A stretch of DNA of 64,000 bases from UBA12481 sp942493265 (GCA_942493265.1 OW818688.1:4836001-4900000); one strand, 5' to 3'. Shown: positions 27,901 to 37,135, numbered from the stretch's first letter. Notes: a model not told the origin generated them from the sequence alone. Translations and numbers: made by a program.

Positions 27901-30900
27901 GAAATTGTTCGGTGTTACACCGCTGACCTGCAAAACATTGCTGACCTTAGCCGTCGCACCCGGCGATAAAACAAAGGAGGCAATCAAACTGGTAACATTG
28001 GTATTGTAGGGAACATGCAGTGCTACAGTTTTGAGTTCCTCATTGATCACACCCATAACCGGACTGGCAAATCCCATCAATTGATAGGAAATAATTTTCT
28101 TCTCCGGATTGGGCCCGACAACAACCTGAACCGTATAATTCTGAGTGGTAGCATTCTCAGCTACAATGGTATATACAACCGGTGAACTATAATTATTCAG
28201 CGTCACTCCACTGGTTTGAGCAACGGCACCGATCCTGGCTGAGGCCATTTCCGACAGGGTAAAAGTGGCAGGCAAACTGGTAACATTGGTCCCGAAAGGC
28301 ACATAAACGGTCACCGTTTTGGTGGTATCGTTAACGGTTCCAATAACAGGGGGGACCAAAGAGTTGAATGCAAACGAAAGGATCTTTTTCTCGGTTTTTG
28401 CCGGATCCGTGATAACGCTTACCTGATAATTCCGGACGCTTCCATTGAGCGCCCTCAGGGTATAGGTTTTTGGAGTGGTGAAATCATTCACCGTAACGCC
28501 CGAAACCTGCTGGGTGGCTCCGACAAATACTTCCGAGCTGCCGCTTACGGTAAAGAAAGCTTTCAGCGTCGTTTTGCTCACGGTAAAAGGAATATGCACT
28601 ACAATGGTATTTGCATTACTGTCAATAACACCAGCCGGCTGTGTTGCCGCTTCATCAAAGCTGAAAGTCAGGAAGACCGGTAAAACCCTTACCGTCACAT
28701 TATATATCTCAACCGATGTGTCTTCGGCAATTACCTTGTAAGCTTTTACCAGGGTAAAGTCATTATGCGTAACCCCACTCACCTGAGGAACTTCTCCGAT
28801 CTTAACGGAAGCATAAGGCGAAACGGTAAAACTGGCCACCAGATCAGTCAGGTTCGTTCCGTAAGGCACTTCCACCAAAACTGTTTTGGCCGCTTCAGTG
28901 ATGATGCCGTTTACAGTACCGCCGGGAATTGCCACACTGAATGTCAGGAGTTTATTTTCCTTACTGGCAGGCAGGAGGGTAACATGAACGGTATAGTCTT
29001 TCTCGGAATTATCTTCAGCAATTACCTTATAAATCAAATCAGTAGAATAATTATTGACGGTTACTCCGCTGATTTGTGTTTGCCCGTTAATGGTCACAAC
29101 AGATAAGGGTGACTTGGTAAATGTTGCCACCAGGTTTGTCAGGCCAGCACTACTCGGAACAGTAACCATAATGGTACCAGCTATTTGATCGATAGTTCCC
29201 ACTGCGGGGACTGCCAGGTTTGCAAACTGAAAGGCAGTAATCTGTTTTGCAGAGCTGGCCGGAAGCTGGGTAACATAAACGGTATAATTCTGGGTCGTGC
29301 CATTCTCTGCCACCACCGTATAAATTACAGGATTGGTAAAATTATTTGCACTGACTCCGCTGGTTTGCCACACCGGCGGGTCGGAACCTATCCGGACCAT
29401 AGAGACCAGTGAGTTGGTAAAAGTTGCCACCAGATTGGTAAGATTGTAAGAATGAGGAACGGTAACCTCAACGGTATGCGCCGATTCATCGATGGCCCCG
29501 CTAATTCCCTGCAGTGAATAGGTAAGCAGTTGCTTATCAGTCCTTAATGGATCCCTAACGAGGTATACATAGTAAATCCGGGTGGACGCGTTTTCGGCGC
29601 GGATGGTATAGGTAAATCCCGTTGTCAGCGCCGGAGTAAAGTTATTGGCGGTAACCTCGCTGGTTTGAACTACTGCACCAACTTCAGCCGTTGCGAGAGG
29701 CGAAAGGGTAAATTTCGCAACCAGGTTGGTAATACTATAGGTCTGCGGAACATGCACGGTTACCGTAAAATCGGTTTGATTGATAACTCCCACGGCATCC
29801 GGCAGTTCAGGAAATGAAAATGTCAGCAGCTGCTTCTCTGTAAGTACCGGATTTTTATTGACTGTAACCGCATATGATTTTGTAACCAGTCCATTTGCAC
29901 TGGTCACCACATAATTGACCACCCCGGTAAAGTTATTGGAGGTAATACCACTGGTTTGTATAACCGTTCCAACCTTTACAACAGCACCCGGCGAGGCGGT
30001 AAAAGTAGCCACTAAGGAAGGTAAGCTGGCGGTGTTCCTCACCGGAACAGTAATGGTGCCGTCGGTTTGATTGATCACTTCCGGATAATTCGGCAACAAA
30101 GTGAAGTTGAAAGCTGATATTGAGGCATCTGAGGCGGAAGTTATTGCAAAGGTATTGGGCTCAAATGTTACCCCATAGTTTGGTCCTGCAGAAAGGGTTC
30201 CCAGAGTAATGGCATAAGGGCTGCCTTCAACGGTTTCACCGGCAACGCGTGAAAGGGCACCGGTCATGATATCACTGCCAAACAGCACAGGTGCAAAAGT
30301 ATAGGTTAAAACAGGATCAGTGGTCCCGATAAGTTTCTTTTGTCCCGGATTGGCTGTTATGGTAACGGCCCTCGGACTGACTATTCCCGAATAGGGTAAA
30401 TAGGTTATGTCATAGTTGCTTGCCAGAAATCCGCCAGTGCCCATGGCCAGGGAAGGGGTAACCGTATAGGCTGTTCCTGCGGAAGTCGAGGCCAGAAGTC
30501 CCTCTGCATTCGGACGAAGGGTGACGCTTGTTACCAGTTCGGTACCAGCCGTTGCGGTGGCAATAAAATTGGTTGTGGACGTCCCGGCAGGAAGTGAAGT
30601 CCCATAAACCTTGGCCGGACCGGTTGCAGTGATTGTCAGTGGCTTTAACGTAATATTTGCGGTAAGACCTGCTGGCTGGGTCAGCGTGTAATTGGCTGCA
30701 TCCGCCCCGCTTAAGGTGCTGGTTGAGGTCACGGCAATACCGGTACCGGCATTAATGCTTGCAAATGTTCCGGTTCCGTTTAATGAAACAACATCCGGTG
30801 AAATAACACCGGTAAGAGTTCCGGTAATCGTGGTGGCATTGTTTCCATTGTACATTTTATTGCTGGCTGCCGGCGACGAAAGTGTCAATGCCAATGGGGT

Positions 30901-32862
30901 GATGGCAGCCGTTAAGCCGGTCGGTTGCACGAGGGAATAATTACCTGATGCACTGCCGGTGAGATTGTAGCCGGTAATGACAATGGTCTTGGCAGCCCCT
31001 ACGGTTGCAGTAGCAAAATTAACCACTGGACTCCCGGCAAGGGTAACATTAGGTACGTCCGCCGTCAGAACACCGGCCAAGGCAACGGTGCCGGTTGTTG
31101 TGGCCGTAGTGGTCCGGTCATAAACTTTATCAACACCGGTCAGCCCGGTTACGCTGATCGGCCTGGCAATAATATTCGCAGTTAGCCCTGTAGGCTGTGT
31201 TAAGGTATAGTTGGCTGAAGCAGCTCCTCCCAGCGAACTGGTCGAGGTAACCGCAATGCCCGTTCCTGCATTTACAGATGCAAAGGTTCCGGCACCGTTT
31301 AAGGTTACCACATCTAAACCGGCAATACCGGATAAGGTACCTGTTATTGTAGCAGCATTGGTTCCGTCATAAGGCTTATTGGCAGCAACCGCCGACGCAA
31401 CAGTCAGTGCTTTTGGTGTAATGTTTGCGGTAAGCCCGACAGGATGTGTGATTGTATAGTTGGCCGCGGCGGCACCGCTTAAAGTGCAGGTTGAAACAAC
31501 CGGAATGGCCGTTCCTGCGTTTGTACTGGCAAAATTTCCGGTTCCGTTGAGGGTAACCACATCGGATCCGACTTTCCCGTCGAGCACCCCTGTAATGACC
31601 GCACTGTTTGTTGCATCATAAACCTTGTTGCTGGCGGCTGCACCTGTTATGGTCAGTGCCTTGGGGGTAATATTTGCGGTAAGCCCGGCTGGTTGTGTCA
31701 GCGAATAATTCGTTGATGCGCTGCCAGTAAGTGTGTAACCCGCAACTGTGATCGCCTTTCCCGTTCCGGCTGCCGCGCTGGCAAAAGTATATACCGGGGT
31801 CCCGGCCAGAGTAACCGCACCCGCATCTGCCGTTATAATACCTGATAATCCTGCTGTTCCGGTCACGGAAGCTGCCGTGGTGCCGTCATAAACCTTATTT
31901 ACCCCGGTCAACCCTGTTATAGTAATGGCTTTGGTTGTTATATTGGCTGTTAATGAGGACGGCTGGCTTAAGGTGTAATTGCCTGCTGCAGTTCCTGCCA
32001 GCGTGTAACCCGAAACGGTAATCGGTTTACTGATACCAACCAGTGCATCTGCAAAATTATAGACCGGTGTTCCGGAAAGTGAAATAAATGGCAGGTCACC
32101 CGATACCACCCCGTATAAAACGGCTGTTCCTGAAACCGTTGCGGTGGTTGTGCCATCATACACCTTACTTACTCCGGTTAATCCCAGCATCGTAAGAGGC
32201 TTCGGAGTAATATTGGCGGAGAGGCCGGTTGGATGTACCAGAGTGTAGTTCCCGGCATTGGCTCCTCCAAGGGTGCTACTGGAAGTCACGGCTATGTTGT
32301 TTCCCACACTGGAAGTGGCGAAGAATCCCGTCCCCACGAGAGTAACCACATCCGCCCCTATGATCCCGTTAAGGGTTCCGGTAATGATAGCGAAGTTATT
32401 TCGGTCGTATACCTTGTTATTGGCTGCTGCACCGGTCACGGTAAGCGGCTTGACTCCTACTACAAAGAATGCCTGTGCGCTGGCAAAGGCATTGCTGGTT
32501 GAAGAAATGGTAAACCCGGTGGTTCCGGCCGGTGTCGCCGATGAGGTATTTATCACAAGTGTTACCGGCGATGGCTCCGTTTCAGGATTTATATCCACCG
32601 GAAAGGAGGTGGTTACCCCTGCCGGGGTTATCCAGTTTACACTTAACCTGGTAAGGCCCGGACCGCTGCCGGTTTTATTAAAACTGACAGAAAATGTCAC
32701 CGTACCGGCTGTGCCATAGGTAACATTGCCTGTTTGAGCGCCAATCGTCAGTGAGGTCACTACTGTTTGTGCCTTCAGTGTTCCGAAGGAAACAAAACAT
32801 GCTAAAATGACAGAGAAAAGTACTGCCATTCTTTTTCCTGGAAGAAAAGCTGATTTCTTCAT
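24916..32862 (-). CDS. Giant T9SS-exported repeat protein (MBG/YDG and DUF5018-like repeats)
   Basis: The start at ATG 32862 gives a signal peptide (MKKSAFLPGKRMAVLFSVIL, cleaved near LKAQ) and 2648 residues; the open frame to 32949 adds no signal. Order of parts: a ~105-residue beta domain; seven YDG-type repeats in two alternating size classes (~83 and ~90 residues) and two MBG-type repeats (about 138-905); fourteen ~95-residue DUF5018-like repeats ending in patterns such as YTVxAEDGSTxxYTVxV; two ~90-residue domains with TPPVVSNPSQTVS; a fifteenth DUF5018-like repeat; and a C-terminal T9SS sorting domain (TYPNPFSDRLTIEM..GIYFVRY). This is most likely a long stalk or adhesin on the cell surface. 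No enzyme motif seen. Confidence 0.92.
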   Translation of the reverse strand: MKKSAFLPGKRMAVLFSVILACFVSFGTLKAQTVVTSLTIGAQTGNVTYGTAGTVTFSVSFNKTGSGPGLTRLSVNWITPAGVTTSFPVDINPETEPSPVTLVINTSSATPAGTTGFTISSTSNAFASAQAFFVVGVKPLTVTGAAANNKVYDRNNFAIITGTLNGIIGADVVTLVGTGFFATSSVGNNIAVTSSSTLGGANAGNYTLVHPTGLSANITPKPLTMLGLTGVSKVYDGTTTATVSGTAVLYGVVSGDLPFISLSGTPVYNFADALVGISKPITVSGYTLAGTAAGNYTLSQPSSLTANITTKAITITGLTGVNKVYDGTTAASVTGTAGLSGIITADAGAVTLAGTPVYTFASAAAGTGKAITVAGYTLTGSASTNYSLTQPAGLTANITPKALTITGAAASNKVYDATNSAVITGVLDGKVGSDVVTLNGTGNFASTNAGTAIPVVSTCTLSGAAAANYTITHPVGLTANITPKALTVASAVAANKPYDGTNAATITGTLSGIAGLDVVTLNGAGTFASVNAGTGIAVTSTSSLGGAASANYTLTQPTGLTANIIARPISVTGLTGVDKVYDRTTTATTTGTVALAGVLTADVPNVTLAGSPVVNFATATVGAAKTIVITGYNLTGSASGNYSLVQPTGLTAAITPLALTLSSPAASNKMYNGNNATTITGTLTGVISPDVVSLNGTGTFASINAGTGIAVTSTSTLSGADAANYTLTQPAGLTANITLKPLTITATGPAKVYGTSLPAGTSTTNFIATATAGTELVTSVTLRPNAEGLLASTSAGTAYTVTPSLAMGTGGFLASNYDITYLPYSGIVSPRAVTITANPGQKKLIGTTDPVLTYTFAPVLFGSDIMTGALSRVAGETVEGSPYAITLGTLSAGPNYGVTFEPNTFAITSASDASISAFNFTLLPNYPEVINQTDGTITVPVRNTASLPSLVATFTASPGAVVKVGTVIQTSGITSNNFTGVVNYVVTSANGLVTKSYAVTVNKNPVLTEKQLLTFSFPELPDAVGVINQTDFTVTVHVPQTYSITNLVAKFTLSPLATAEVGAVVQTSEVTANNFTPALTTGFTYTIRAENASTRIYYVYLVRDPLRTDKQLLTYSLQGISGAIDESAHTVEVTVPHSYNLTNLVATFTNSLVSMVRIGSDPPVWQTSGVSANNFTNPVIYTVVAENGTTQNYTVYVTQLPASSAKQITAFQFANLAVPAVGTIDQIAGTIMVTVPSSAGLTNLVATFTKSPLSVVTINGQTQISGVTVNNYSTDLIYKVIAEDNSEKDYTVHVTLLPASKENKLLTFSVAIPGGTVNGIITEAAKTVLVEVPYGTNLTDLVASFTVSPYASVKIGEVPQVSGVTHNDFTLVKAYKVIAEDTSVEIYNVTVRVLPVFLTFSFDEAATQPAGVIDSNANTIVVHIPFTVSKTTLKAFFTVSGSSEVFVGATQQVSGVTVNDFTTPKTYTLRALNGSVRNYQVSVITDPAKTEKKILSFAFNSLVPPVIGTVNDTTKTVTVYVPFGTNVTSLPATFTLSEMASARIGAVAQTSGVTLNNYSSPVVYTIVAENATTQNYTVQVVVGPNPEKKIISYQLMGFASPVMGVINEELKTVALHVPYNTNVTSLIASFVLSPGATAKVSNVLQVSGVTPNNFTLPVTYVIYAQNGSFINYQVFVIVDPNNQKQLLTFSFDDISPKPVGAIDETNRIVRIGIPFTVSRSSLRAFFTVSANAMVFVNGVLQESGISINNFSADTVLYRIVAQDASIQNYKIVVRNNPIERGKEIISYNFNSTTPPSIGSIDANTRMITVHVPYNTTVNSLIATFAASPRAKLTIGAVEQISGVTVNNFTNPVTILVTAEDATTQSYLVSVVVDPSFEKQIIDFKFLSLVPPVVGIVNELTKRVDLTVPYGTDVTNLVATFNTSAKSWARIGTIFQYSGVTANNFTSPLIYQIVAENGTTQDYTVAVTILPSSEKKFLTFQVDNVFIPANGVINEINHTIQVNIPFSTSRTSLVVSYTTSVNATVFLDGVQQTSPGTPVNFSYPRVYTVRAQDGSMQTYTVTVSNNLPEAGNTILTFRFANLNPEVECVIDQTNRTITGSVPYGTNLTNLVASFTKSYLSVVTIGAVVQQSGVTVNNFTGSLIYRCTAEDGTPRNYTVTISLQAPSTAKEITYFAFEDLSPVCVGTINQAAKTITVNIPFGSNIGFLRATFEHSARSTVSIVGRGSQISGISYNDYATPVVYRVQAQDGSTADYTVTVIVSSDTTPPVVSNPSQTVSNASGQFVIVQSNEATGKVYIIKSDAPQTSLADLEASVTAGLGRSAPVTQNDTEIRISTYTMEQGVYYSYAVDGVGNKSLRGVNSLYINDVLAPNVFVHGLTISNSLRNQVNVQSSESRGYVYLVIEGVPRSTRQELDAAVGALKGQKALVTAANVDVPVSVYQLMPGIYRAFAIDAQNNLSAESSEAVVITEASHLKSILAYSFNSLTPPATGQIVGTDISVKVPVGTVVTSLVANFTLSPMAKAYVGLVEQNNGVSPNNFTNPVVYTVEAEDGSTLEYTVTVSFYTGIDLKEWFSEIKTYPNPFSDRLTIEMTQPAERIHIINTLGQTVYDINKPGNDVVVIETGSWMKGIYFVRYYLQNKCAGVQKVIRE
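26100..30140 (-). repeat. Array of fourteen DUF5018-like repeats within the giant protein
   Basis: Each unit is ~95 residues and follows the pattern: a strand KxxLTFxF, GxIdxxxxTVxVxVPxxTxxTxLVAxFTxSPxA, xQxSGVTxNNFTxPVxY, then AEdgxxxxYxVxV. A fifteenth unit lies apart at about 25190-25440. Boundaries are approximate. Confidence 0.8.
30145..32451 (-). repeat. Array of nine MBG/YDG-type repeats within the giant protein
   Basis: Repeats begin around KPLTVTGAAANNKVYD and most end in LTANIT. Class A repeats (1, 4, 5, 7) contain DVVTLxGTGxFAS; class B (2, 3, 6) contain LTGVxKVYDGTT and a GYxLxGSAxxNYSL segment. The last two are of the divergent MBG type. Boundaries are approximate. Confidence 0.8.
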
Positions 32863-32885
32863 AATAGTATATTGCTTATTTATCA

Positions 32886-32893
32886 CAAATTTA
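32886..32893 (-). promoter_or_regulatory. Predicted -7 box for the giant repeat protein gene
   Basis: TAAATTTG on the minus strand matches TAnnTTTG, 23 bases upstream of the ATG at 32862. No good TTTG is found at the -33 position, so the call is tentative. Confidence 0.4.
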
Positions 32894-32974
32894 GTCCTAT
32901 TAAAAGGTTTGAACCGACCTAATAGTGGCTGTTTATCAAATAGAACCATAAGTTATCTACCCTATATTCCATTT

Positions 32975-33004
32975 ATTGGACTTGAAAGGACTTTTTTATA
33001 TTTG
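32975..33004 (+). promoter_or_regulatory. Predicted promoter of the lemA operon
   Basis: TATATTTG (32997-33004) matches TAnnTTTG, with ATTG 18 bases upstream (32975-32978). It is 40 bases ahead of the lemA ATG. Confidence 0.5.
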
Positions 33005-33044
33005 GAATGAATTTTGATCTTTACAAGGATAAATTATTACTAAC

Positions 33045-33638
33045 ATGAGAAATAGACGCAACCTTTGGATTATTGTTTTGGTCGTTATCGTTGGACTACT
33101 TGCACTGTCAGGTGTCCGCAGTTATAACGGCATGGTTACCAAAAGTGAAAAGGTCGATGAGCAATGGTCGAACGTTGAAAATTCATATCAGCGCCGTGCC
33201 GACCTGATCCCTAACCTCGTTAATACGGTAAAAGGATATGCTGATTTTGAAAGCAAAACCCTGACCGCCGTTATTGAAGCCCGGTCGAAAGCTACCTCCA
33301 TTCAGATCGATCCGAAAAACCTGACTGCTGAAAACATGAAGCAGTTTCAGGATGCACAGGCCGGTCTGGGAAGCGCACTGTCGCGTTTAATGGTAGTGGT
33401 TGAACAGTACCCGAACCTGAAGGCAAACCAGAACTTCCTGGATTTACAGGCTCAGCTTGAAGGTACCGAGAACCGCATCAGCACAGAACGACGGAAATTC
33501 AACGAGATGGCCCGTGATTACAATACCTTTATCAGGATGTTCCCGAAAAACATCTATGCCGGCCTGTTTAATTTCGACAAGAAACCGTACTTCGAAGCTA
33601 CCGAAGGCGCAGAAAAAGCACCGGAAGTAAAATTCTAA
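33045..33638 (+). CDS. lemA: LemA family protein
   Basis: The 197-residue protein has an N-terminal membrane helix (about 7-22, NLWIIVLVVIVGLLALSG) followed by the all-helical LemA domain. The family signature is visible as VDEQWSNVENSYQRRADLIPNLVNTVKGY and LKANQNFLDLQAQLEGTENRIS. The domain after the helix lies outside the cytoplasm. Molecular function is unknown in the family. The next gene starts 4 bases after the stop, and the three genes here form the common lemA-TPM-TPM arrangement. Confidence 0.95.
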   Translation: MRNRRNLWIIVLVVIVGLLALSGVRSYNGMVTKSEKVDEQWSNVENSYQRRADLIPNLVNTVKGYADFESKTLTAVIEARSKATSIQIDPKNLTAENMKQFQDAQAGLGSALSRLMVVVEQYPNLKANQNFLDLQAQLEGTENRISTERRKFNEMARDYNTFIRMFPKNIYAGLFNFDKKPYFEATEGAEKAPEVKF

Positions 33639-33642
33639 ACGG

Positions 33643-34080
33643 ATGAATGCACGGAAATTCCTCACCGAAGAGGACCAGCTGGCTATTAAAAACGCCATCG
33701 GTCGGGCTGAAAAAGGCACATCCGGAGAAATCCGGGTTCATATTGAAGACACATTCCAGGGAGATGTTCTGGATCAGGCAGCCTTTATTTTCAAATCATT
33801 GAAAATGCATGAAACGGAACAACGTAACGGAGTTCTGTTTTATCTGGCTATCACGAACAGGAAGTTTGCCATTATCGGAGATGCCGGTATCAATGCAAAA
33901 GTTCCCGAAGGATTCTGGGATCTGATCAAGGAAAAGATGACTGAACATTTTCACAATAACAGGTTTGCTGACGGTTTGGTTGAAGGGATAAAACTCGCTG
34001 GTGAACAACTCATTGAGTTCTTCCCTTACCTTGATAATGATACCAATGAATTATCGGATGAAATCTCCTTTGGAAAATAA
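33643..34080 (+). CDS. TPM domain protein (small, without signal peptide)
   Basis: The 145-residue protein is a single TPM (TLP18.3/Psb32/MOLO-1) domain: GTSGEIRVHIEDTFQ, RNGVLFYLAITNRKFAIIGDAGINAKVPEGFW and a C-terminal helix. I see no signal peptide or membrane helix, in contrast to the next gene. It is flanked by lemA and a longer TPM gene. Some TPM proteins act as phosphatases or in membrane-protein maintenance; the role here is not known. Confidence 0.9.
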   Translation: MNARKFLTEEDQLAIKNAIGRAEKGTSGEIRVHIEDTFQGDVLDQAAFIFKSLKMHETEQRNGVLFYLAITNRKFAIIGDAGINAKVPEGFWDLIKEKMTEHFHNNRFADGLVEGIKLAGEQLIEFFPYLDNDTNELSDEISFGK

Positions 34081-34091
34081 AAACACCTTAA

Positions 34092-34883
34092 ATGAAAAGA
34101 TTACTGGCATTTAGCCTGATACTGGCCTTTTTTATTCCGGCTATCCGTTCGCAGGAATTCCCTGAACCCATGCAGCCGCCCAGGCTGGTGAACGACTTTG
34201 CAAAAATGTTGGACCCATCTGATGCTGCAACCCTCGAGAGTAAATTACTCTCTTTCAACAACGAAACCTCTACCCAGATATACGTGGTTACCGTTCCAAC
34301 ACTGAACGGCTATGAATCAAACGACTACACCACTCAAATGGCGGAAAAATGGGGTATCGGCGTAAAGGGGAAGGACAATGGAGTGATGATCCTCATTAAA
34401 CCGAAAACCGTTGAGGAAAAGGGTGAAGTATACATCGCCGTTGGATATGGACTGGAAGGCGTGCTGACAGACCTGCAGGCCAACCAGATCGTAACAATCG
34501 ATGTTCTTCCCCGGTTCAGGGAGGGTAATTATGCAGGTGGCATTTTCACAGCTGTTGATGCCATCATGAAAATTACCTCCGGTGAATTTACGGCTGAGCA
34601 ATATCTTAAAAAAGGCAGCGCAAAAAAGGGAAGCTCCCTGATCGGACTGATTATCATGATCGTACTTTTCTCAATAATTTTCGGAGGAAAATCACGCATG
34701 AACCGGCACCAGTCAATCGGTGGCAGCGGGCTCCCGCTGCTGCTCCTGCTCGGAATGATGGGCGGACGTGGTAACGGAGGCTCCTTTGGCGGATTCTCTT
34801 CCGGCGGTGGTTTCGGCGGCGGCGGATTTGGTGGAGGCGGTGGCGGAAGTTTCGGCGGCGGTGGTGCAGGAGGAAGCTGGTAA
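34092..34883 (+). CDS. TPM domain membrane protein, YgcG-like, with Gly-rich tail
   Basis: The 263-residue product has a signal peptide (MKRLLAFSLILAFFIPAIRS), a TPM domain (about 25-165: VNDFAKMLDP, TQIYVVTVPTLNGYES, GVMILIKPK, AVGYGLEGVLTD), two short hydrophobic helices (about 180-198 and 217-226) and a tail made almost entirely of Gly, Ser and Phe. The Gly-rich tail is usual in this family. It ends one base before the convergent TPR gene. Third gene of the lemA operon. Confidence 0.93.
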   Translation: MKRLLAFSLILAFFIPAIRSQEFPEPMQPPRLVNDFAKMLDPSDAATLESKLLSFNNETSTQIYVVTVPTLNGYESNDYTTQMAEKWGIGVKGKDNGVMILIKPKTVEEKGEVYIAVGYGLEGVLTDLQANQIVTIDVLPRFREGNYAGGIFTAVDAIMKITSGEFTAEQYLKKGSAKKGSSLIGLIIMIVLFSIIFGGKSRMNRHQSIGGSGLPLLLLLGMMGGRGNGGSFGGFSSGGGFGGGGFGGGGGGSFGGGGAGGSW

Positions 34884-34884
34884 T

Positions 34885-36348
34885 CTATTTTTCCAGTTCC
34901 CTGAGCGCTGCCTGAGCCTGACGGTTTAACCCCTCGCGTAAACCGTATTTGTTCAGTTCCACACAGACTTTATAATACTTTCGGGCCAGTTCATACTGGC
35001 CCGATTTATTATAGATATGCCCAAGCTGCAAGGCTGAATTAGGTACCAGGTAACTCCGGATACTACTTTCCCGGTTAATCACCTCCATGAAATTTTTGAC
35101 TGCTTCATCATTCCGCCCCAAACGCTGCTCACTCCTCGCCACACGGTAAATCAATTCACCCTCATCACTGCCACCGTATTTGCCCGACCGGATCATGCCA
35201 TTGCATAAATCCAGACAATTTTCGTAATAGCCGCCATCAAACAACAGTCTTGCCTTCAGCACTTCCGCATCCGGCATTTTCTCTGTGGCTGCTTCCGCTA
35301 AGGCCTGTTTATCATATACGGTCAAGGGTGCGGGAAGATCCTGTATCCTTTGGAAATAATCCACGGCCTTATCCTGCCGGCCATGAATCAGATAATACCA
35401 TCCGGCCATCAGCATGGCTGAATGCCGGTAATTGTCGCCCCCCGGATTTTCAATGAATTTTTCCAGATATGTTACCGCCAACAGATCATTTTTATAGAGC
35501 AGGCAACGGCCGGTTTGATAATTCCAATAGGGAATCGCTGCCTTCCCGGGTATTAAACCCTTCTCATCCAGCAACTTCAAGGCAGATTCACAATCACCCG
35601 CTTTAAGCGCAGCCAGCGAGCTTTGATACCGGATCAGGGGATTATCCAGCATCGGTTTTCCTTCCGTCTTCACAAAATTCCAGGCTGCAGCAGGATCCTT
35701 GCTGAATTCCTTTAAGGCCGTTACCAGCATTAAATACCCTTCCATCCGCTCGATTGTACCCGGCAATGCCGCTCCATAATAGCGTTCCAGACCGTTAAAT
35801 CCGCTTAATCCGGATGGCCTGACACCTACAAGCTTCAGATATTTCAAATGCTGCTGGGGAATCTGCTGAAAGATAACACCCAGGATTCCTGATAATTTAT
35901 TGCGGTCGGAGGCGGCAAAACCAGCACCTGACTTTGCCACAATTTTGTACGACGATAATAATTCCGACGCCGAAGTCTTGTAATCTGATATTTGTGAGGC
36001 CAGTACCGCCCGGTACAGATGCATTTCAGCACTGGCAGCCAGCTGGCCGGGACTGGCTGGCCGGATTTTTCCGAGCTGGCGGATCCATTCATCCGACCGG
36101 CTAAAAAAAAGATCAGTATTAACATTTGATTGATGCAGGATGCAGTTGAGGAACTCCCTGTAACCAATAATCCTGAGAAACTCAGGATTATTGGCAGCAT
36201 ATCGCTGCTTAAGCAAACGGTTACCGGCAACGGTATCCGTGTTCAGATAAAATTTTCGGATTTCCGGATCAAATGAACCTGGCTGTCCATGAAGTTTATT
36301 TCCTGATAAAAGCAGAGCTGCAATCACTATCAGGAAAGAAATCCTCAT
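34885..36348 (-). CDS. Exported TPR-repeat protein
   Basis: The start at ATG 36348 gives a signal peptide (MRISFLIVIAALLLSGNKLHG) and 487 residues; the longer open frame to 36501 overlaps the upstream gene and is not credible. The body is alpha-helical with several tetratricopeptide-like pairs, clearest near the C terminus (SALQLGHIYNKSGQYELARKYYKVCVELNKYG) and around GWYYLIHGRQDKAVDYFQRI. TPR proteins scaffold other proteins; no partner can be named. Last gene of a five-gene leftward operon, 10 bases after the zinc-ribbon gene, ending tail to tail with the TPM gene. Confidence 0.85.
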   Translation of the reverse strand: MRISFLIVIAALLLSGNKLHGQPGSFDPEIRKFYLNTDTVAGNRLLKQRYAANNPEFLRIIGYREFLNCILHQSNVNTDLFFSRSDEWIRQLGKIRPASPGQLAASAEMHLYRAVLASQISDYKTSASELLSSYKIVAKSGAGFAASDRNKLSGILGVIFQQIPQQHLKYLKLVGVRPSGLSGFNGLERYYGAALPGTIERMEGYLMLVTALKEFSKDPAAAWNFVKTEGKPMLDNPLIRYQSSLAALKAGDCESALKLLDEKGLIPGKAAIPYWNYQTGRCLLYKNDLLAVTYLEKFIENPGGDNYRHSAMLMAGWYYLIHGRQDKAVDYFQRIQDLPAPLTVYDKQALAEAATEKMPDAEVLKARLLFDGGYYENCLDLCNGMIRSGKYGGSDEGELIYRVARSEQRLGRNDEAVKNFMEVINRESSIRSYLVPNSALQLGHIYNKSGQYELARKYYKVCVELNKYGLREGLNRQAQAALRELEK

Positions 36349-36358
36349 TCTTCTCAGG

Positions 36359-37135
36359 TTATTCCGATGGCGGAGTAATGCCGGCGATGTCATCATCAAC
36401 CAGTATCCTTCCGCAGTATTCGCATACAATAATTTTCCTGCGTGAGCGGATATCCAGTTGCCTCTGTGGCGGGATGCGGTTAAAACAACCACCGCATGCA
36501 TCGCGCTGAACGGTTACCACACCCAGTCCGTTACGGGCATTCTTTCTGATTCTGCGATAAGCTGAAAGCAACCTTTCGTCCATTCTGGTGCCGATCAGCT
36601 GTGAACGCATGTATAGATTCTCTTCTTCGATCTGTGTTTCTGAGATTATCTCGTCAAGTTCCCTCTTCTTAGCATCCAGATCGCGCTTTCTTTCTTCGAA
36701 AATATTTCTGGAATCAGTGGTTACCGTTTGCTTGTCCTGCAGGCGAACGGCAAATTCCTTGATTCTTTTTTCACAAAGCTGAATTTCAAGTGATTGAAAC
36801 TCAATTTCTTTAGATAAAGAATCGAATTCCCGGTTGTTCCTGACGTTATTCTGCTGAGTTTCGTATTTCTTGATCAGTCCCTGAGCATCCGTAATCTCAA
36901 CTTTCTTCTTGGCAACTGCATTTTCCAGTTCCTTGATCTCATCCTCAAAATTCTTGATACGGGTTTCCAGACCGATCAATTCATCTTCCAGATCCTGTAC
37001 TTCCAAAGGAAGCTCCCCACGCAAAGTCTGTATCTTATCAATCTCTGATTCAACCTGTTGCAATTCGAAAATATCTTTCAGCTTGTCTTCTACATTCAGA
37101 CCCTGCTCCTTGGCTCCTGTTTTTTGTGCTGTCAT
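36359..37135 (-). CDS. Coiled-coil zinc-ribbon protein (C4-type, DUF164/CdsZ-like)
   Basis: The 258-residue protein has a long antiparallel coiled coil (about 15-190) rich in Glu, Lys and Leu, followed by a C-terminal zinc ribbon with CGGC and CEYC pairs around IPPQ. This is the layout of the family of Chlamydia CT398. It may be a nucleic-acid-binding or scaffolding protein; the role is unclear. Its start overlaps the stop of the Nif3-like gene by 4 bases (ATGA-type coupling), as is common for this pair in Bacteroidota. Confidence 0.92.
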   Translation of the reverse strand: MTAQKTGAKEQGLNVEDKLKDIFELQQVESEIDKIQTLRGELPLEVQDLEDELIGLETRIKNFEDEIKELENAVAKKKVEITDAQGLIKKYETQQNNVRNNREFDSLSKEIEFQSLEIQLCEKRIKEFAVRLQDKQTVTTDSRNIFEERKRDLDAKKRELDEIISETQIEEENLYMRSQLIGTRMDERLLSAYRRIRKNARNGLGVVTVQRDACGGCFNRIPPQRQLDIRSRRKIIVCEYCGRILVDDDIAGITPPSE

